The notes: generated by a model from the letters alone, not told the origin. A DNA stretch of 64,000 nt from Clostridiales bacterium 1_7_47FAA (GCA_000155435.1 DS990260.1:1917831-1981830); one strand, 5' to 3'. Numbered from the stretch's first letter, positions 36,289-44,919 are shown. Numbers and translations are program-made.

Positions 36289-37046
36289 CTGTCACCGCCT
36301 GTCGTAATCATGGTCAGCGTATCCGCTATGTTCTGGTACAGTTCATCATCGGTCTTCTTACCCCTGTAAAGCTGGTGGAATACCTCTCCGTCCTTGATGA
36401 ACAGGACGCGGCCGGCGTGGCTGGCTGCCCGGACGCTGTGGGTTACCATCAGTATGGTCTGTCCTTCCCGGTTAATCTGGCCGAACATCCGGAGCAGACC
36501 GTCCGCAGCCCTGGAATCCAGCGCCCCTGTGGGTTCATCCGCCAGAAGGATGTGGGGGTTGGTAATCAGGGCGCGGGCAGCGGCCGTCCTCTGTTTCTGT
36601 CCGCCGGATATCTCATAAGGGAATTTGTCCAGCAGCTCCGAAAGGCCCAGCTTATCTGCAAGAGGTGTAAGCCTGCACTCCATCTCCTTATAGGGGACCT
36701 TGGACAAAACCAGTGGAAGAAGGATATTGTCCCTGACGGAAAATGTATCCAGAAGATTAAAATCCTGGAACACAAATCCAAGATTATCCCGCCTGAATGC
36801 CGCCAACCCGCTTTCCTTAACCGTGCCCAGGTCCGTGCCCTCCAGCAATATGGCTCCTGAGGTAGGCCGGTCCAGGGCAGCCAGGATGTTTAACAGAGTT
36901 GTCTTCCCTGAGCCGGATTCCCCCATGATTGCCACATACTCTCCCTGCTCCACGGAAAAGCTCACATCTGCCAGGGCCTGCACCCGGTTACCTCCAAAGC
37001 GTGTGGTGTATATTTTCTTTAAATGCTGTACTTCCAAAACAGCCAT
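36285..37046 (-). CDS. Bce-type ABC transporter ATPase
   Basis: A 253-residue ATPase of the MacB/BceA class. Walker A is GESGSGKTT (about 39-47), the signature is ISGGQKQR (about 144-151), and Walker B is ILLADEPTGALDS. It powers the large permease encoded by the overlapping next gene. AGGAGGAGT precedes the start. A TTACA-N4-TGTAA site lies about 190 bp upstream, the usual BceR-type arrangement. Confidence 0.92.
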   Translation of the reverse strand: MAVLEVQHLKKIYTTRFGGNRVQALADVSFSVEQGEYVAIMGESGSGKTTLLNILAALDRPTSGAILLEGTDLGTVKESGLAAFRRDNLGFVFQDFNLLDTFSVRDNILLPLVLSKVPYKEMECRLTPLADKLGLSELLDKFPYEISGGQKQRTAAARALITNPHILLADEPTGALDSRAADGLLRMFGQINREGQTILMVTHSVRAASHAGRVLFIKDGEVFHQLYRGKKTDDELYQNIADTLTMITTGGDR

Positions 37047-37091
37047 CCTCTACTCCTCCTGTCTCCGTCTTGGCATCTAGCCGCACCGGGT

Positions 37092-37146
37092 ATCTGCTAC
37101 ACCATACGTCTACTGCACCACGCGTCTGCTGCACCATACATCTGCC
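37092..37146. repeat. 16-bp direct repeats in the Bce leader
   Basis: Three and a half imperfect copies of a 16-mer (ATCTGCTACACCATAC, GTCTACTGCACCACGC, GTCTGCTGCACCATAC, ATCTGCC) lie in the untranslated leader of the ATPase gene. They are non-coding. Confidence 0.6.
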
Positions 37147-37175
37147 GGTCCGGTCATCTGCTATTTGATACATGC

Positions 37176-37248
37176 ATTATACAAAACCTCCCGGACGCCT
37201 GCCATGGATACGGCTTACATTTTAATATGGAAGCTTACATTTTTGTAA
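37176..37248 (-). promoter_or_regulatory. BceR-type operator and promoter of the Bce transporter operon
   Basis: TTACATTTTTGTAA (37235-37248) fits the BceR-like pattern TNACA-N4-TGTAA exactly, and a second half-site (CTTACATTTT) is at 37214-37223. A TATAAT box (37181-37176 on the complement) lies about 60 bp downstream, with no good -35. This suits activation by the response regulator. Confidence 0.65.
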
Positions 37249-37267
37249 GGATGGCAAAACACAGGCA

Positions 37268-38455
37268 TCACTCAACCTCCAGGGAATCTGCTGCAAACCA
37301 GATCCTCATTATGGTTCCCTTCCCCGGTTCAGACTCCACTGTAATCTCATGGGACAGGCGGTTCAGTATGCGTCTGCACAGATAAAGGCCGATTCCCGTG
37401 GACCGCTTATCCGCATGTCCGTTGTATCCGGTAAACCCCTTCTCAAAAATACGCGGCTGATCCTCCCAGGCAATCCCGGCTCCCGTATCCCGTATGGCAA
37501 GTACTGTCCCGGGACCTGGTTCCAGATAGATGGAAATACCGCCCTGCCTTGTGTATTTCACTGCATTGGAAAGAATCTGTCCCACCACGAAAACCAGCCA
37601 CTTTTCATCCGTCAGTACCTTACGGTTTAAAGGTTCATAGGTCAGGGACAGTTTTTTCCGTATAAACATCCCCGCATACCTGCGTACTGCCTGCCGGACC
37701 ATCAGATCCAGGTCATTCCACTGCACGATCAGATCGCTATCCCCATCCACCCTCAGGTACTGAAGCACCATGTTCACATACTCCTCAATCCTGAAAAGCT
37801 GCTCTGACAGCTCAGGGTCCGTTCCCGGCGTTTGCAGCAGAAGCCTCATGGCCGCAATGGGCGTCTTAATCTGATGGACCCACATGGTGTAGTAATCCGT
37901 CATCTCTTCCCTGGCAAGCTCGGACTGGCAGCGCATACGCTCCCGGTCCTGGCCGAGAAGCATGAGGAACTGCTGGTACTCCTTCTCCAGCAGCGACCCG
38001 GATTCAGGAAAATGCTCCAGGTAATAGCATTCCGGGCTGCCAAGCAGTGCTTCCTGCATCTGAAACAGTATACGGACCTTTTTCCTGAACCTCCTGTAAT
38101 TCCATATCATCACCGGGACCGCCAGACAGAAACACAGAAACGCACCATAAAAGACCGCCTCTGCCGGAAGATGGTACCCGTAAAACATGGCCCCAAACAC
38201 AACCCCGAAAAGCAGAAAGAGGACCAGAAGCCCCCTGTATTCCATCAGATATTCCATGAATCCGGGAAGCCGGTGCGCCCTGTGCATCTTCTGCTCCTTA
38301 TTCATCTCCTGTTCCTTGTCTATCTCCTGCGCCTTGTCCATCTTCTGCTCCTTATCCATCTCCTGCTCCTTGTCTATTTCCTGCTCCTTGTCCATCTCCT
38401 GCTCCTTGTCCATCTCCTGCTCCCGGTCCCTTTCCTTCCCCATCCCCAGCTCCAT
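37268..38455 (-). CDS. BceS-like sensor histidine kinase with repeat N-terminus
   Basis: A 395-residue membrane kinase. Residues about 10-58 are charged repeats of DKEQEM. Two transmembrane helices with almost no extracellular loop follow (about 70-115), the intramembrane-sensing design. The phosphoacceptor is His in WVHQIKTPIAAMRLLL, and the ATPase domain has QILSNAVKYT and DTGAGI. It would be triggered by the Bce permease rather than by a peptide directly. The ATG at 38455 has AGGAGG upstream, so the repeats are translated. The N-terminal repeat is not typical of the family. Confidence 0.88.
   Translation of the reverse strand: MELGMGKERDREQEMDKEQEMDKEQEIDKEQEMDKEQKMDKAQEIDKEQEMNKEQKMHRAHRLPGFMEYLMEYRGLLVLFLLFGVVFGAMFYGYHLPAEAVFYGAFLCFCLAVPVMIWNYRRFRKKVRILFQMQEALLGSPECYYLEHFPESGSLLEKEYQQFLMLLGQDRERMRCQSELAREEMTDYYTMWVHQIKTPIAAMRLLLQTPGTDPELSEQLFRIEEYVNMVLQYLRVDGDSDLIVQWNDLDLMVRQAVRRYAGMFIRKKLSLTYEPLNRKVLTDEKWLVFVVGQILSNAVKYTRQGGISIYLEPGPGTVLAIRDTGAGIAWEDQPRIFEKGFTGYNGHADKRSTGIGLYLCRRILNRLSHEITVESEPGKGTIMRIWFAADSLEVE
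38285..38428. repeat. Eight 18-bp tandem repeats inside the kinase gene
   Basis: Eight copies of an 18-mer close to CATCTCCTGCTCCTTGTC run without gaps. On the coding strand each gives six residues such as DKEQEM. As 18 is a multiple of three, gain or loss of units keeps the frame. Confidence 0.85.
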
Positions 38456-38472
38456 CAAACTTTCCCTCCTGA

Positions 38473-39147
38473 TCAGTCACCGATCAGATAACCGCTTCCC
38501 TTTTTAGTAGTAATAAAATCCGGGAGTCCGTTCTCCTCCAGCTTTTTCCTAAGGCGGGTCACATTCACGGTCAGCGTGTTATCATCCACATAACTGTCGG
38601 ATTCCCACAGGCGCAGCATCAGCGTGTCACGGCTTACAATCCTGCCCTTATTCTCCAGCAGCACCTGAAGGATCCGGTGCTCATTCCGTGTCAGGTCAAT
38701 CCTGCTTTTGCCCGCATTCAGGGTTCCGTCATCCAGATTCAGCACAGCCCCCCGGTGCTCCAGCAGGCGGCTCTGTCCAGCAAAATCATAGGTGCGCCTT
38801 AACATGGCCTGGATCTTGGCAGTGAGCACATCCAGGTCAAATGGCTTGGCGATAAAGTCATCCCCGCCCATGTTCATGGCCATCACGATATTCAGGTTAT
38901 CGGCGGCTGAGGATATGAATATGACCGGAACCCTGGAAACCTGGCGTATCTGGCTGCACCAGTGATAGCCATTATAGTTAGGCAGGGAAATGTCCATAAG
39001 GACCAGCTGCGGGTCAAAGGCAGAAAACCCGGCCAATATATTCTCAAAGTTTTCAGCGCACAGCGCATCCCAGCCCCATGACCGCAGATGCCCAGCCACT
39101 GCCGATGCAATCACGGCGTCATCCTCCACAATAAAAATCCTGTACAT
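38473..39147 (-). CDS. BceR-like response regulator (OmpR family)
   Basis: A 224-residue regulator. The receiver domain has the acidic pair EDD near residue 8, the phosphorylation Asp in LVLMDISLP (about 52) and Lys in FIAKPFD (about 102). The C-terminal winged helix has WESDSYVDDNTLTVNVTRLRKK in pattern. ATG 39147 follows GGGAGGA. It precedes the kinase gene by 17 bp and likely activates the Bce transporter promoter. Confidence 0.9.
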   Translation of the reverse strand: MYRIFIVEDDAVIASAVAGHLRSWGWDALCAENFENILAGFSAFDPQLVLMDISLPNYNGYHWCSQIRQVSRVPVIFISSAADNLNIVMAMNMGGDDFIAKPFDLDVLTAKIQAMLRRTYDFAGQSRLLEHRGAVLNLDDGTLNAGKSRIDLTRNEHRILQVLLENKGRIVSRDTLMLRLWESDSYVDDNTLTVNVTRLRKKLEENGLPDFITTKKGSGYLIGD

Positions 39148-39189
39148 AAGCCAGGCTCCTCCCATCTGCTTAAAATATGGTCAAAGAAA

Positions 39190-39218
39190 AACCGGTGGCC
39201 TCTTAAAGATCACCGGTT
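39190..39218 (-). terminator. Terminator of the CBS-domain gene
   Basis: On the minus strand AACCGGTG pairs with CACCGGTT and is followed by TTTCTTTG. It lies between the CBS gene stop and the response-regulator start. Confidence 0.75.
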
Positions 39219-39261
39219 CCGCTTCCCTTCTATGTATAATCATCGTATCAACATACAATCA

Positions 39262-39771
39262 TCATACCAAAGCGCTTTCCTGGCTGCGAAGCTTGACCAC
39301 CGCGGACAGGTCTGTCTTTTTATGTTCCTTCTCTCCCTGGTCCAGGCAATTCTTGGCCTGTTCCTTTACCGTCTCACACTTCTGATAAAAATATTTGATG
39401 ATATCTTTCCTGGTAATGATTCCTATAAAACACTTCTGATCGTCCAGAACCGGTACAAAGTTCTGGTTCAAGGCCTTTCCAATCAGATCCTCCATATCTG
39501 CGTCCGCCTTGACCGGACGGTTGTCACACCGGCGGCGGATTGCAGTCACTGGTATCCGCTCTGCCCCTTTCAAATCCAGATTGAACTGGTTCTTAATCCC
39601 CCATAACAGGTCCCCCTCGGTCAGCGTGCCCACATAACGTCCTGTCCTGCTGACAATTGGTACGGCGGAATACTTATGGTGTTCCATCTTCTCCAAAGCC
39701 TGTCTTAACGTATCATCTTCACTTATATACGCCACGTCACTTTTAGGAGTCAGGAAAAATAATATATTCAT
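39262..39771 (-). CDS. CBS-domain pair protein
   Basis: A 169-residue cytoplasmic protein with two CBS domains (about 8-62 and 73-130), for example AVPIVSRTGRYVGTLTEGDLL and FVPVLDDQKCFIGIITRKDI. Such Bateman modules bind adenine nucleotides or related ligands and regulate other proteins. The C-terminal 35 residues are charged. ATG 39771 is preceded by AAGGAG. No adjacent partner was recognised. Confidence 0.85.
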   Translation of the reverse strand: MNILFFLTPKSDVAYISEDDTLRQALEKMEHHKYSAVPIVSRTGRYVGTLTEGDLLWGIKNQFNLDLKGAERIPVTAIRRRCDNRPVKADADMEDLIGKALNQNFVPVLDDQKCFIGIITRKDIIKYFYQKCETVKEQAKNCLDQGEKEHKKTDLSAVVKLRSQESALV

Positions 39772-39927
39772 ATTTTCACTCCTTCTTCCTGTATTCTCTT
39801 TCCAGTATAATGGGTGCCTCTGAACCGAATATGAACAAATTATTATAAAACTCTGAAATTTCTTAAGAAGCACCAAAACTATATCTGGTATTTTTGGCAT
39901 ATTATGTGAAGGGCAAGTGATACAAAG

Positions 39928-40392
39928 CTAAAACCTTGATTTCTCATAATTATATGGAATGCTTGTCCCCACCACCACATCCTCGATTTTTTCAAGTATA
40001 AGCCAGTCGTCCATATTCCCCTGGTGGTCAAAGGCAAGAGGAGTGATTTCCCCTGCATCCTCTAATTCAACCAGGCATAGACATTTCTTGTGCCATCGTG
40101 TTTTCTGTTTCTCAGTCAGGTTCAATTTGGGCTGATTCTCCTCAAGTATCTCCGTGATTTCCTCTTCAGATAATTTTACATGGTTCTGTACAGCCTTCAC
40201 TACCGCGGACGCCGTAATACAGGAACTTCCCTTTTCAATGAAATAAAGGCGCTCCCCCTCAAAAACCCGGCTGTGGGGTATTTTCCTTCCCGCTGCCCCG
40301 CGCACAATCATTGTCTTTGTACCGGACAATATCTTATCCAATACCCTTTCACCCTTCTTGCCCGCATTATCACAATAAACCAAATGTACCAT
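39928..40392 (-). CDS. ASCH-like domain protein of unknown function
   Basis: A 154-residue protein. The N-terminal part (VLDKILSGTKTMIVRGA, then FEGERLYFIEKG) resembles ASCH/PUA-like folds that bind RNA or nucleic acid, a low-certainty assignment. Its start lies within the end of the upstream AraC/GyrI gene, eight bases after AGGAGG, so translation is coupled. The C-terminal half is rich in acidic residues and aromatic end residues (SIPYNYEKSRF). Confidence 0.5.
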   Translation of the reverse strand: MVHLVYCDNAGKKGERVLDKILSGTKTMIVRGAAGRKIPHSRVFEGERLYFIEKGSSCITASAVVKAVQNHVKLSEEEITEILEENQPKLNLTEKQKTRWHKKCLCLVELEDAGEITPLAFDHQGNMDDWLILEKIEDVVVGTSIPYNYEKSRF

Positions 40393-41257
40393 TTTCATTT
40401 CCTCCTGTCACCGGTATCCATATCTGACTCAGGTAATCCTCACCATACGGATTCCCGTCACTGTACCATTCCAGTTCCGGGCATGGCGCGTGGCGGAAGG
40501 GATATCTTACCAGCCATTCCCCGTTAAGGTATTTCCAGCCCTCCTGGATTGCCTTGGGCACCGGACCCCTGCAGTCAAAAACAGCCCATGTCTGTTCCGG
40601 CAGTTCCAGTCCGGTCAGCCCCGGGGGAAGGCTTTTGTCTGATATGACCATAATCGAATATTCTATTTCATCCATGTCCCCACCGCAAAGGCTGAACAGG
40701 CCGAACATCCCCTTTTGCGCGCCCGTGTCCAGGGAACGCAGGACCGGATAGGTACCGTCCTTTTGGCATTCATTCCAGAACCCGGGTATCTTTTCATAAT
40801 GTTCCCCATCTGCACAGGAAACCCGTATGGTTTTCCCAATGAGCCGGAACCCGGCCTTCCTCTGGACCTGCCATGAAAACTGCCGTCTCTGCGCAATCTG
40901 CAATTTAGGCATCACGCGCAGCTTCACCTCATTTTCCCGTGCTTCCTTTGGGGGGATGCCATGAAACTGCTGGAATGCTTTTGTAAATGACGTGGGCGAG
41001 TTATATCCGTACTTATAGCTTATATCCACGATTTTCATGTCGGTGCTTTTCAGATCGTATCCTGCCAGCGTAAGTTTCCGGAAGCGGATATATTCAGCAA
41101 ACCCCATCCCATTCATATAAGAAAATACTTTTTGAAAAAAGTCAAAGGAACAGCCTGCTATCCTTGATATCTCTTCCCTGTCAACCGGCTCTTCCCTGGC
41201 CTGCAGATGGTGTTCCACATGGTCTATGATGAGCTGCAGTTTTTCATTCCATTCCAT
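40370..41257 (-). CDS. AraC-family regulator with GyrI-like ligand domain
   Basis: A 295-residue regulator. Residues about 10-105 form the AraC double helix-turn-helix at the N-terminus (REEISRIAGCSFDFFQKVF, YKYGYNSPTSFTKAFQQFHG). The C-terminal 150 residues are a GyrI/SbmC-like effector-binding domain (FRLIGKTIRV, YPFRHAPCPELEWY). The order is that of Rob/SoxS-type multidrug sensors. ATG 41257 follows AAAGGAGG. Confidence 0.88.
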   Translation of the reverse strand: MEWNEKLQLIIDHVEHHLQAREEPVDREEISRIAGCSFDFFQKVFSYMNGMGFAEYIRFRKLTLAGYDLKSTDMKIVDISYKYGYNSPTSFTKAFQQFHGIPPKEARENEVKLRVMPKLQIAQRRQFSWQVQRKAGFRLIGKTIRVSCADGEHYEKIPGFWNECQKDGTYPVLRSLDTGAQKGMFGLFSLCGGDMDEIEYSIMVISDKSLPPGLTGLELPEQTWAVFDCRGPVPKAIQEGWKYLNGEWLVRYPFRHAPCPELEWYSDGNPYGEDYLSQIWIPVTGGNENGTFGLL

Positions 41258-41361
41258 GGCCTGCCCTCCTTTCGTTTGGACGATAGATATTTTACCATGT
41301 ATCCCGGCTTCTTTCATCTCATTTTAAGTACCGGATGGATAGCATGGAACGGAAAAATAAA

Positions 41362-41385
41362 AACCGGCTGGTTTCCCTGCCGGTT
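41362..41385 (-). terminator. Terminator of the spoIID-spoIIQ operon
   Basis: On the minus strand AACCGGC pairs with GCCGGTT and is followed by TTTATTTTTC. It lies 22 bp after the spoIIQ stop codon. Confidence 0.8.
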
Positions 41386-41407
41386 TCCTGCTCACACATT
41401 GTCCGCT

Positions 41408-42163
41408 TTACTGCATATAATCCAGTGGGTCCACTGTCTTATCCTGATGCTTCATCTCAAAGAATACATTGACGCCTTCCACGGAATAATACTTGGTAGG
41501 CTCTGACACATAGCCAAGGGTCTGTCCCTCTTTCAGGTACTCTCCCTGGGCCACGCATACTTCCTTAAGCTGTCCGCAGGTTGCAGTGTACTCATTGCCC
41601 AGGTCCATGACAACATAGTTGCCGATTTCCTCATTGCTTCCCACTTCCAGGATCCTTGCATTGGCTGGCGCTGCCACCGGCGTGCTCACATCTGACTGGA
41701 TAACGATTCCAGGGTTGCATTTGTACTGGTCAAGGGTGGGGAAATAAATGGTCTGGTCCATGCTGTAATCCAGAAGCACATTGCCTCTTACCGGCCACTG
41801 CATCCTGCTGGCGTCTGAAAAGTTAAGCACCAGCGCGTCTGCCGCATCCTTGCCGGCGCCTGCTTCTGCTGCCAGGTCATTGCCCTGGTTCTCGTTCTTT
41901 GCCACAGCTGCCTTGGTAGGAGCCGGGGTAACCTTCTGTGAATCCTTGACTGCATCGGATGCGCCTGCCACCTGGGCGGTTTCCGGCGTGGTTTCCTGGG
42001 CAATCATTTCTGGCTGGGGCATTTCAAGGTATGGATTTGTCTCAGTACCTTTTCCTCTTTGTACGGTAATGACACCTGCTGCGGCTACAATAGTCAGCAG
42101 GCCTAACACTAGCATGACAAGAAATAACTTATCCTTGAGCATCTGGTTTACTTTCTCTTTCAC
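41408..42163 (-). CDS. spoIIQ: SpoIIQ-like LytM (M23) protein
   Basis: A 251-residue membrane-anchored protein. Residues about 12-35 are a transmembrane helix, residues 40-115 a low-complexity linker and residues 120-251 a LytM domain. The domain is degenerate: the first zinc-ligand region reads CNPGIVIQSD where HxGxD is expected, and the final HxH region reads VFFEMKH. So it is probably catalytically dead, as in Bacillus SpoIIQ, and structural at the engulfing septum. I prefer GTG 42163 (GAGG eight bases before). It follows spoIID by 40 bp. Confidence 0.75.
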   Translation of the reverse strand: MKEKVNQMLKDKLFLVMLVLGLLTIVAAAGVITVQRGKGTETNPYLEMPQPEMIAQETTPETAQVAGASDAVKDSQKVTPAPTKAAVAKNENQGNDLAAEAGAGKDAADALVLNFSDASRMQWPVRGNVLLDYSMDQTIYFPTLDQYKCNPGIVIQSDVSTPVAAPANARILEVGSNEEIGNYVVMDLGNEYTATCGQLKEVCVAQGEYLKEGQTLGYVSEPTKYYSVEGVNVFFEMKHQDKTVDPLDYMQ

Positions 42164-42203
42164 GTTTATCACCTCGGTACTATTCTTACCAAACCAGGGC
42201 GAC

Positions 42204-43157
42204 TTATTCAGAAATGTAAGTAATATTTTTATAAAAATAACTCAGGATATCTTCTGCCTTCCAGCCGGCCTTTGCCTTCTCATTGGCAGCTGCCTGGCTT
42301 AAGCCGTAACCGTGTCCGATGCCCTTTACCACCGCCCGGATCTGGTCCTCATAGCTTTCCATTGTAAAGCAGGCGGACTGGAGTCCCAGGGCATACTGCA
42401 CCTCTTCGCCGGAATAGCCGGCATTTCCAATCTGTATCTGGTCCACATAGCCCGCCGTGTCCCTGGACACAATCTGTATGGAATCCGGGATCTGTGACGC
42501 GTCCACTGAGCGGGCGCCTGTTTCCCCTTCCGGAATCCCGTTGATACGGGACACGAATTCATCTTTGGAAAATGTGGCAATCTGCATGTATCCCTCCGCT
42601 TCCACATCCCCCGGACAATCCACGTTTTCCAGGTAAGGGTGGGTAAAATCCCCCTTTCTCGTCATGCCTGCCGTGGCCCGGCAGAACATGGGGTCAATGC
42701 AGCGGTTCTCATAGGTCATCACAATGCCGGAAGTGGCCTTTACCGCATCTTCCAGTTTCCTGTAATACTCAGGGAAACGGCTGGTGCCCCACAGGCTTTT
42801 TAACTGGTCCGCCTCCACATAGTCCATGTCCAGGGCCGACTCCGCTATCTCATCCATTTCCCCGGCCGCCTCCATCTGGCGGCAGATGTAGGTGCGCGCA
42901 ATGATTGCCTGGGCCTTTAACGCCTCCGGCTCATAATCAACCGGCATCTGCCTGGCAATGACCCCGGGAAGATACTCCTCTATGTCCATATAATAAGAAC
43001 CGCTGCTCCGGTCCAGCAGGATCCTGCGTTTTCCCGATACTTCCTTTTGCTGTTCATAGTGCAGCTCCTCCCCCCGGATGGTGCCTGTCCATGCAAGTGT
43101 GCCCACATAGGGGACCATTAGCCCGGTCAGGGCTGCCCATAGGATGCGTCTGTTCAT
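42204..43157 (-). CDS. spoIID: Stage II sporulation protein SpoIID
   Basis: A 317-residue exported lytic transglycosylase with an N-terminal membrane anchor (about 3-24). The SpoIID domain has IEEYLPGVIARQMPVDYEPEALKAQAIIARTY (pattern about 58-90), with the catalytic Glu in the PxxYEPEALKAQA segment, and VKGIGHGYGLSQAAA near the end. It degrades peptidoglycan during engulfment with SpoIIP and SpoIIM. A sigma-E promoter match lies 52-78 bp upstream. It is grouped with spoIIQ, as in many clostridia. Confidence 0.92.
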   Translation of the reverse strand: MNRRILWAALTGLMVPYVGTLAWTGTIRGEELHYEQQKEVSGKRRILLDRSSGSYYMDIEEYLPGVIARQMPVDYEPEALKAQAIIARTYICRQMEAAGEMDEIAESALDMDYVEADQLKSLWGTSRFPEYYRKLEDAVKATSGIVMTYENRCIDPMFCRATAGMTRKGDFTHPYLENVDCPGDVEAEGYMQIATFSKDEFVSRINGIPEGETGARSVDASQIPDSIQIVSRDTAGYVDQIQIGNAGYSGEEVQYALGLQSACFTMESYEDQIRAVVKGIGHGYGLSQAAANEKAKAGWKAEDILSYFYKNITYISE

Positions 43158-43208
43158 GCACTCCCTCCCTCCTTTCCCTGAATGCGGCTGAAAAATCCCT
43201 CTGTCATC

Positions 43209-43235
43209 AATATATGTCCGGGACGGGCGCCCTAT
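43209..43235 (-). promoter_or_regulatory. Sigma-E-like promoter of spoIID
   Basis: On the minus strand ATA (43235-43233), 16 bp, then CATATATT (43216-43209) matches the sigma-E pattern ATA-N16-CATACA-T with one difference. Confidence 0.6.
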
Positions 43236-43258
43236 GTGCCGCCTTTTGGCGCATAAAA

Positions 43259-43297
43259 AAATATCGCCGCACCGGGCCGGGCCGGCGGGCGATATTT
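43259..43297 (-). terminator. Terminator of the carboxypeptidase gene
   Basis: On the minus strand AAATATCGCC and GGCGATATTT form a 10-bp stem, followed by TTTTATG. It is 39 bp after the carboxypeptidase stop codon. Confidence 0.85.
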
Positions 43298-43335
43298 AGG
43301 ATATTATATGATTTCCTGGGCACCATGGGGCCGGA

Positions 43336-44850
43336 TTACTTCAAATCATAAATCCTGGTATATTTTTCCTTCAGATACCGCACATAATATTCCGGGTTAA
43401 AGTCCTCCCCTGTCACATCCTTTAATATCTGGCGGCTGGTCTTTAATTTTCCATACTGGTGGATATTTTCCTTCAGGTACTCACGGATGGCGTCAATGCC
43501 GCCGTCCGCCAGAAGTCCCTCGAAGTCCATGGTCTTCTTCATATGATAATACAGCTGTGCCCCAAAGGCGCTGCCCAGGGCATAGGACGGGAAATACCCG
43601 AAGGAACCCTGGGACCAGTGGATGTCCTGGAGCACGCCCTCTGCCGGGTTCTCAGGGCGTATGCCCAGATATTCCTCATATTTATCTGCCCAGATACCGG
43701 GCAGCTTCTCCACATCCAGGTCCTCCTCAATGAGCATTTTCTCAATCTCATACCGGATCAGCACATGAAGGCTGTAGCTCAGTTCATCCGCCTCGGTGCG
43801 GATAAGGCCCGGGGTTACTTTGTTGATGGCCTCCACGAACCGGTCCAGGTCCACCTGTGCCAGCTGGCTGGGGAACATTTCCTGCACCTTTTTATAGATG
43901 GGCACCCAGAATGCACGGTTGCGGCCAATGATATTCTCAAAGAACCGGGACTGTGACTCATGCATTCCCATGCTGGCCCCCTGTCCGGCCGGGGTAAGGG
44001 TTAAATCATCCCGGATTCCCAGCTCATAGATGCCGTGCCCGGCTTCATGGATGACGGAAAACAGGGAACTGTCCACGCAGTCCGTGTAGTGGGTGGTGAT
44101 ACGCACATCCTTATTGTGCAGGTTGGTTGTAAAGGGATGGGCGCTGACCGCCATGACACCGCGGTCAAAATCAAAGCCCACATACCCTGCCAGGAAACGT
44201 CCCAGTTCCTCCTGCTTTTCCTCAGGATAATCCCCTTTCAGGAAACCGTCCTCAATCTTTTTTCCTTCCTCCATTACCTTCTTGAGGAATGGCACCAGTT
44301 CCTTTTTCAGGACTCCGAAGAATTCATCCAGGTTCTCCATGGAGAATCCCTTCTCATAATCATCCAGCATGACATCATAGAGCTTTTTCCCATCCTTGGC
44401 CCGGTAGCCCGCAAACTTTTTCTGGAACCCGATGACCTTTTCAAGGGTTGGGGCAAATGCCTCAAAGTCCTGGTCTTTCTTGGCCTTGGCCCACACGCTG
44501 GTGGCCCTGGCGGTCAGGCGGGCAAATTCCTGATACTCCTCCTGGGGGATGCACATGGTCTGCTCCAGCTCCTCTGTCAGTTCCCTCACATTGGCTGCCT
44601 CTGCCTCTGACAGTCCGCCCTGCTCACGGCACTCCTTTAAAAGCTTCCTCATCCCATCGCAGGTCACTGCCTCAAAATACTCCCCTGACAGCACACCAAT
44701 GACCTGGCTTGTCAGTTCCCCTGCCTCCTTTGGGGCAAGCGTCTCATTGTCCCACTCAAATAAGGTCATGGCTGTCTTGATGGCCATGGCTTTGTCCATG
44801 TATGGTTTTAATTCTTCGTATGGTTTTGATGTTTCATATGCATTCGACAT
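43336..44850 (-). CDS. M32-family metallocarboxypeptidase
   Basis: A 504-residue cytoplasmic thermostable carboxypeptidase (Taq type). The zinc motif is HEAGH (about 268-272), with the downstream Glu in GMHESQSRFFENI. It removes C-terminal amino acids of broad type except proline. Usual family length is about 500. ATG 44850 is chosen, seven bases after AGAGGAG. It is a single-gene unit with its own terminator. Confidence 0.9.
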   Translation of the reverse strand: MSNAYETSKPYEELKPYMDKAMAIKTAMTLFEWDNETLAPKEAGELTSQVIGVLSGEYFEAVTCDGMRKLLKECREQGGLSEAEAANVRELTEELEQTMCIPQEEYQEFARLTARATSVWAKAKKDQDFEAFAPTLEKVIGFQKKFAGYRAKDGKKLYDVMLDDYEKGFSMENLDEFFGVLKKELVPFLKKVMEEGKKIEDGFLKGDYPEEKQEELGRFLAGYVGFDFDRGVMAVSAHPFTTNLHNKDVRITTHYTDCVDSSLFSVIHEAGHGIYELGIRDDLTLTPAGQGASMGMHESQSRFFENIIGRNRAFWVPIYKKVQEMFPSQLAQVDLDRFVEAINKVTPGLIRTEADELSYSLHVLIRYEIEKMLIEEDLDVEKLPGIWADKYEEYLGIRPENPAEGVLQDIHWSQGSFGYFPSYALGSAFGAQLYYHMKKTMDFEGLLADGGIDAIREYLKENIHQYGKLKTSRQILKDVTGEDFNPEYYVRYLKEKYTRIYDLK

Positions 44851-44898
44851 CATCCTGCTCCTCTCTGCATTTCCATCCCCCTGCATTCCAAAGCAGAA

Positions 44899-44919
44899 GG
44901 ACACTCACAAAGAGTGTCC
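44899..44919 (-). terminator. Possible terminator of the second TRAP operon
   Basis: GGACACTC-ACAAA-GAGTGTCC is a perfect 8-bp hairpin about 160 bp after the TRAP large-subunit gene. The tail on the minus strand (TTCTGCTTTGG) is weak. Confidence 0.4.

Noticed and set aside
38285-38428. CRISPR array
   Set aside because: The 18-bp units are contiguous without spacers and are translated in frame inside a kinase gene.
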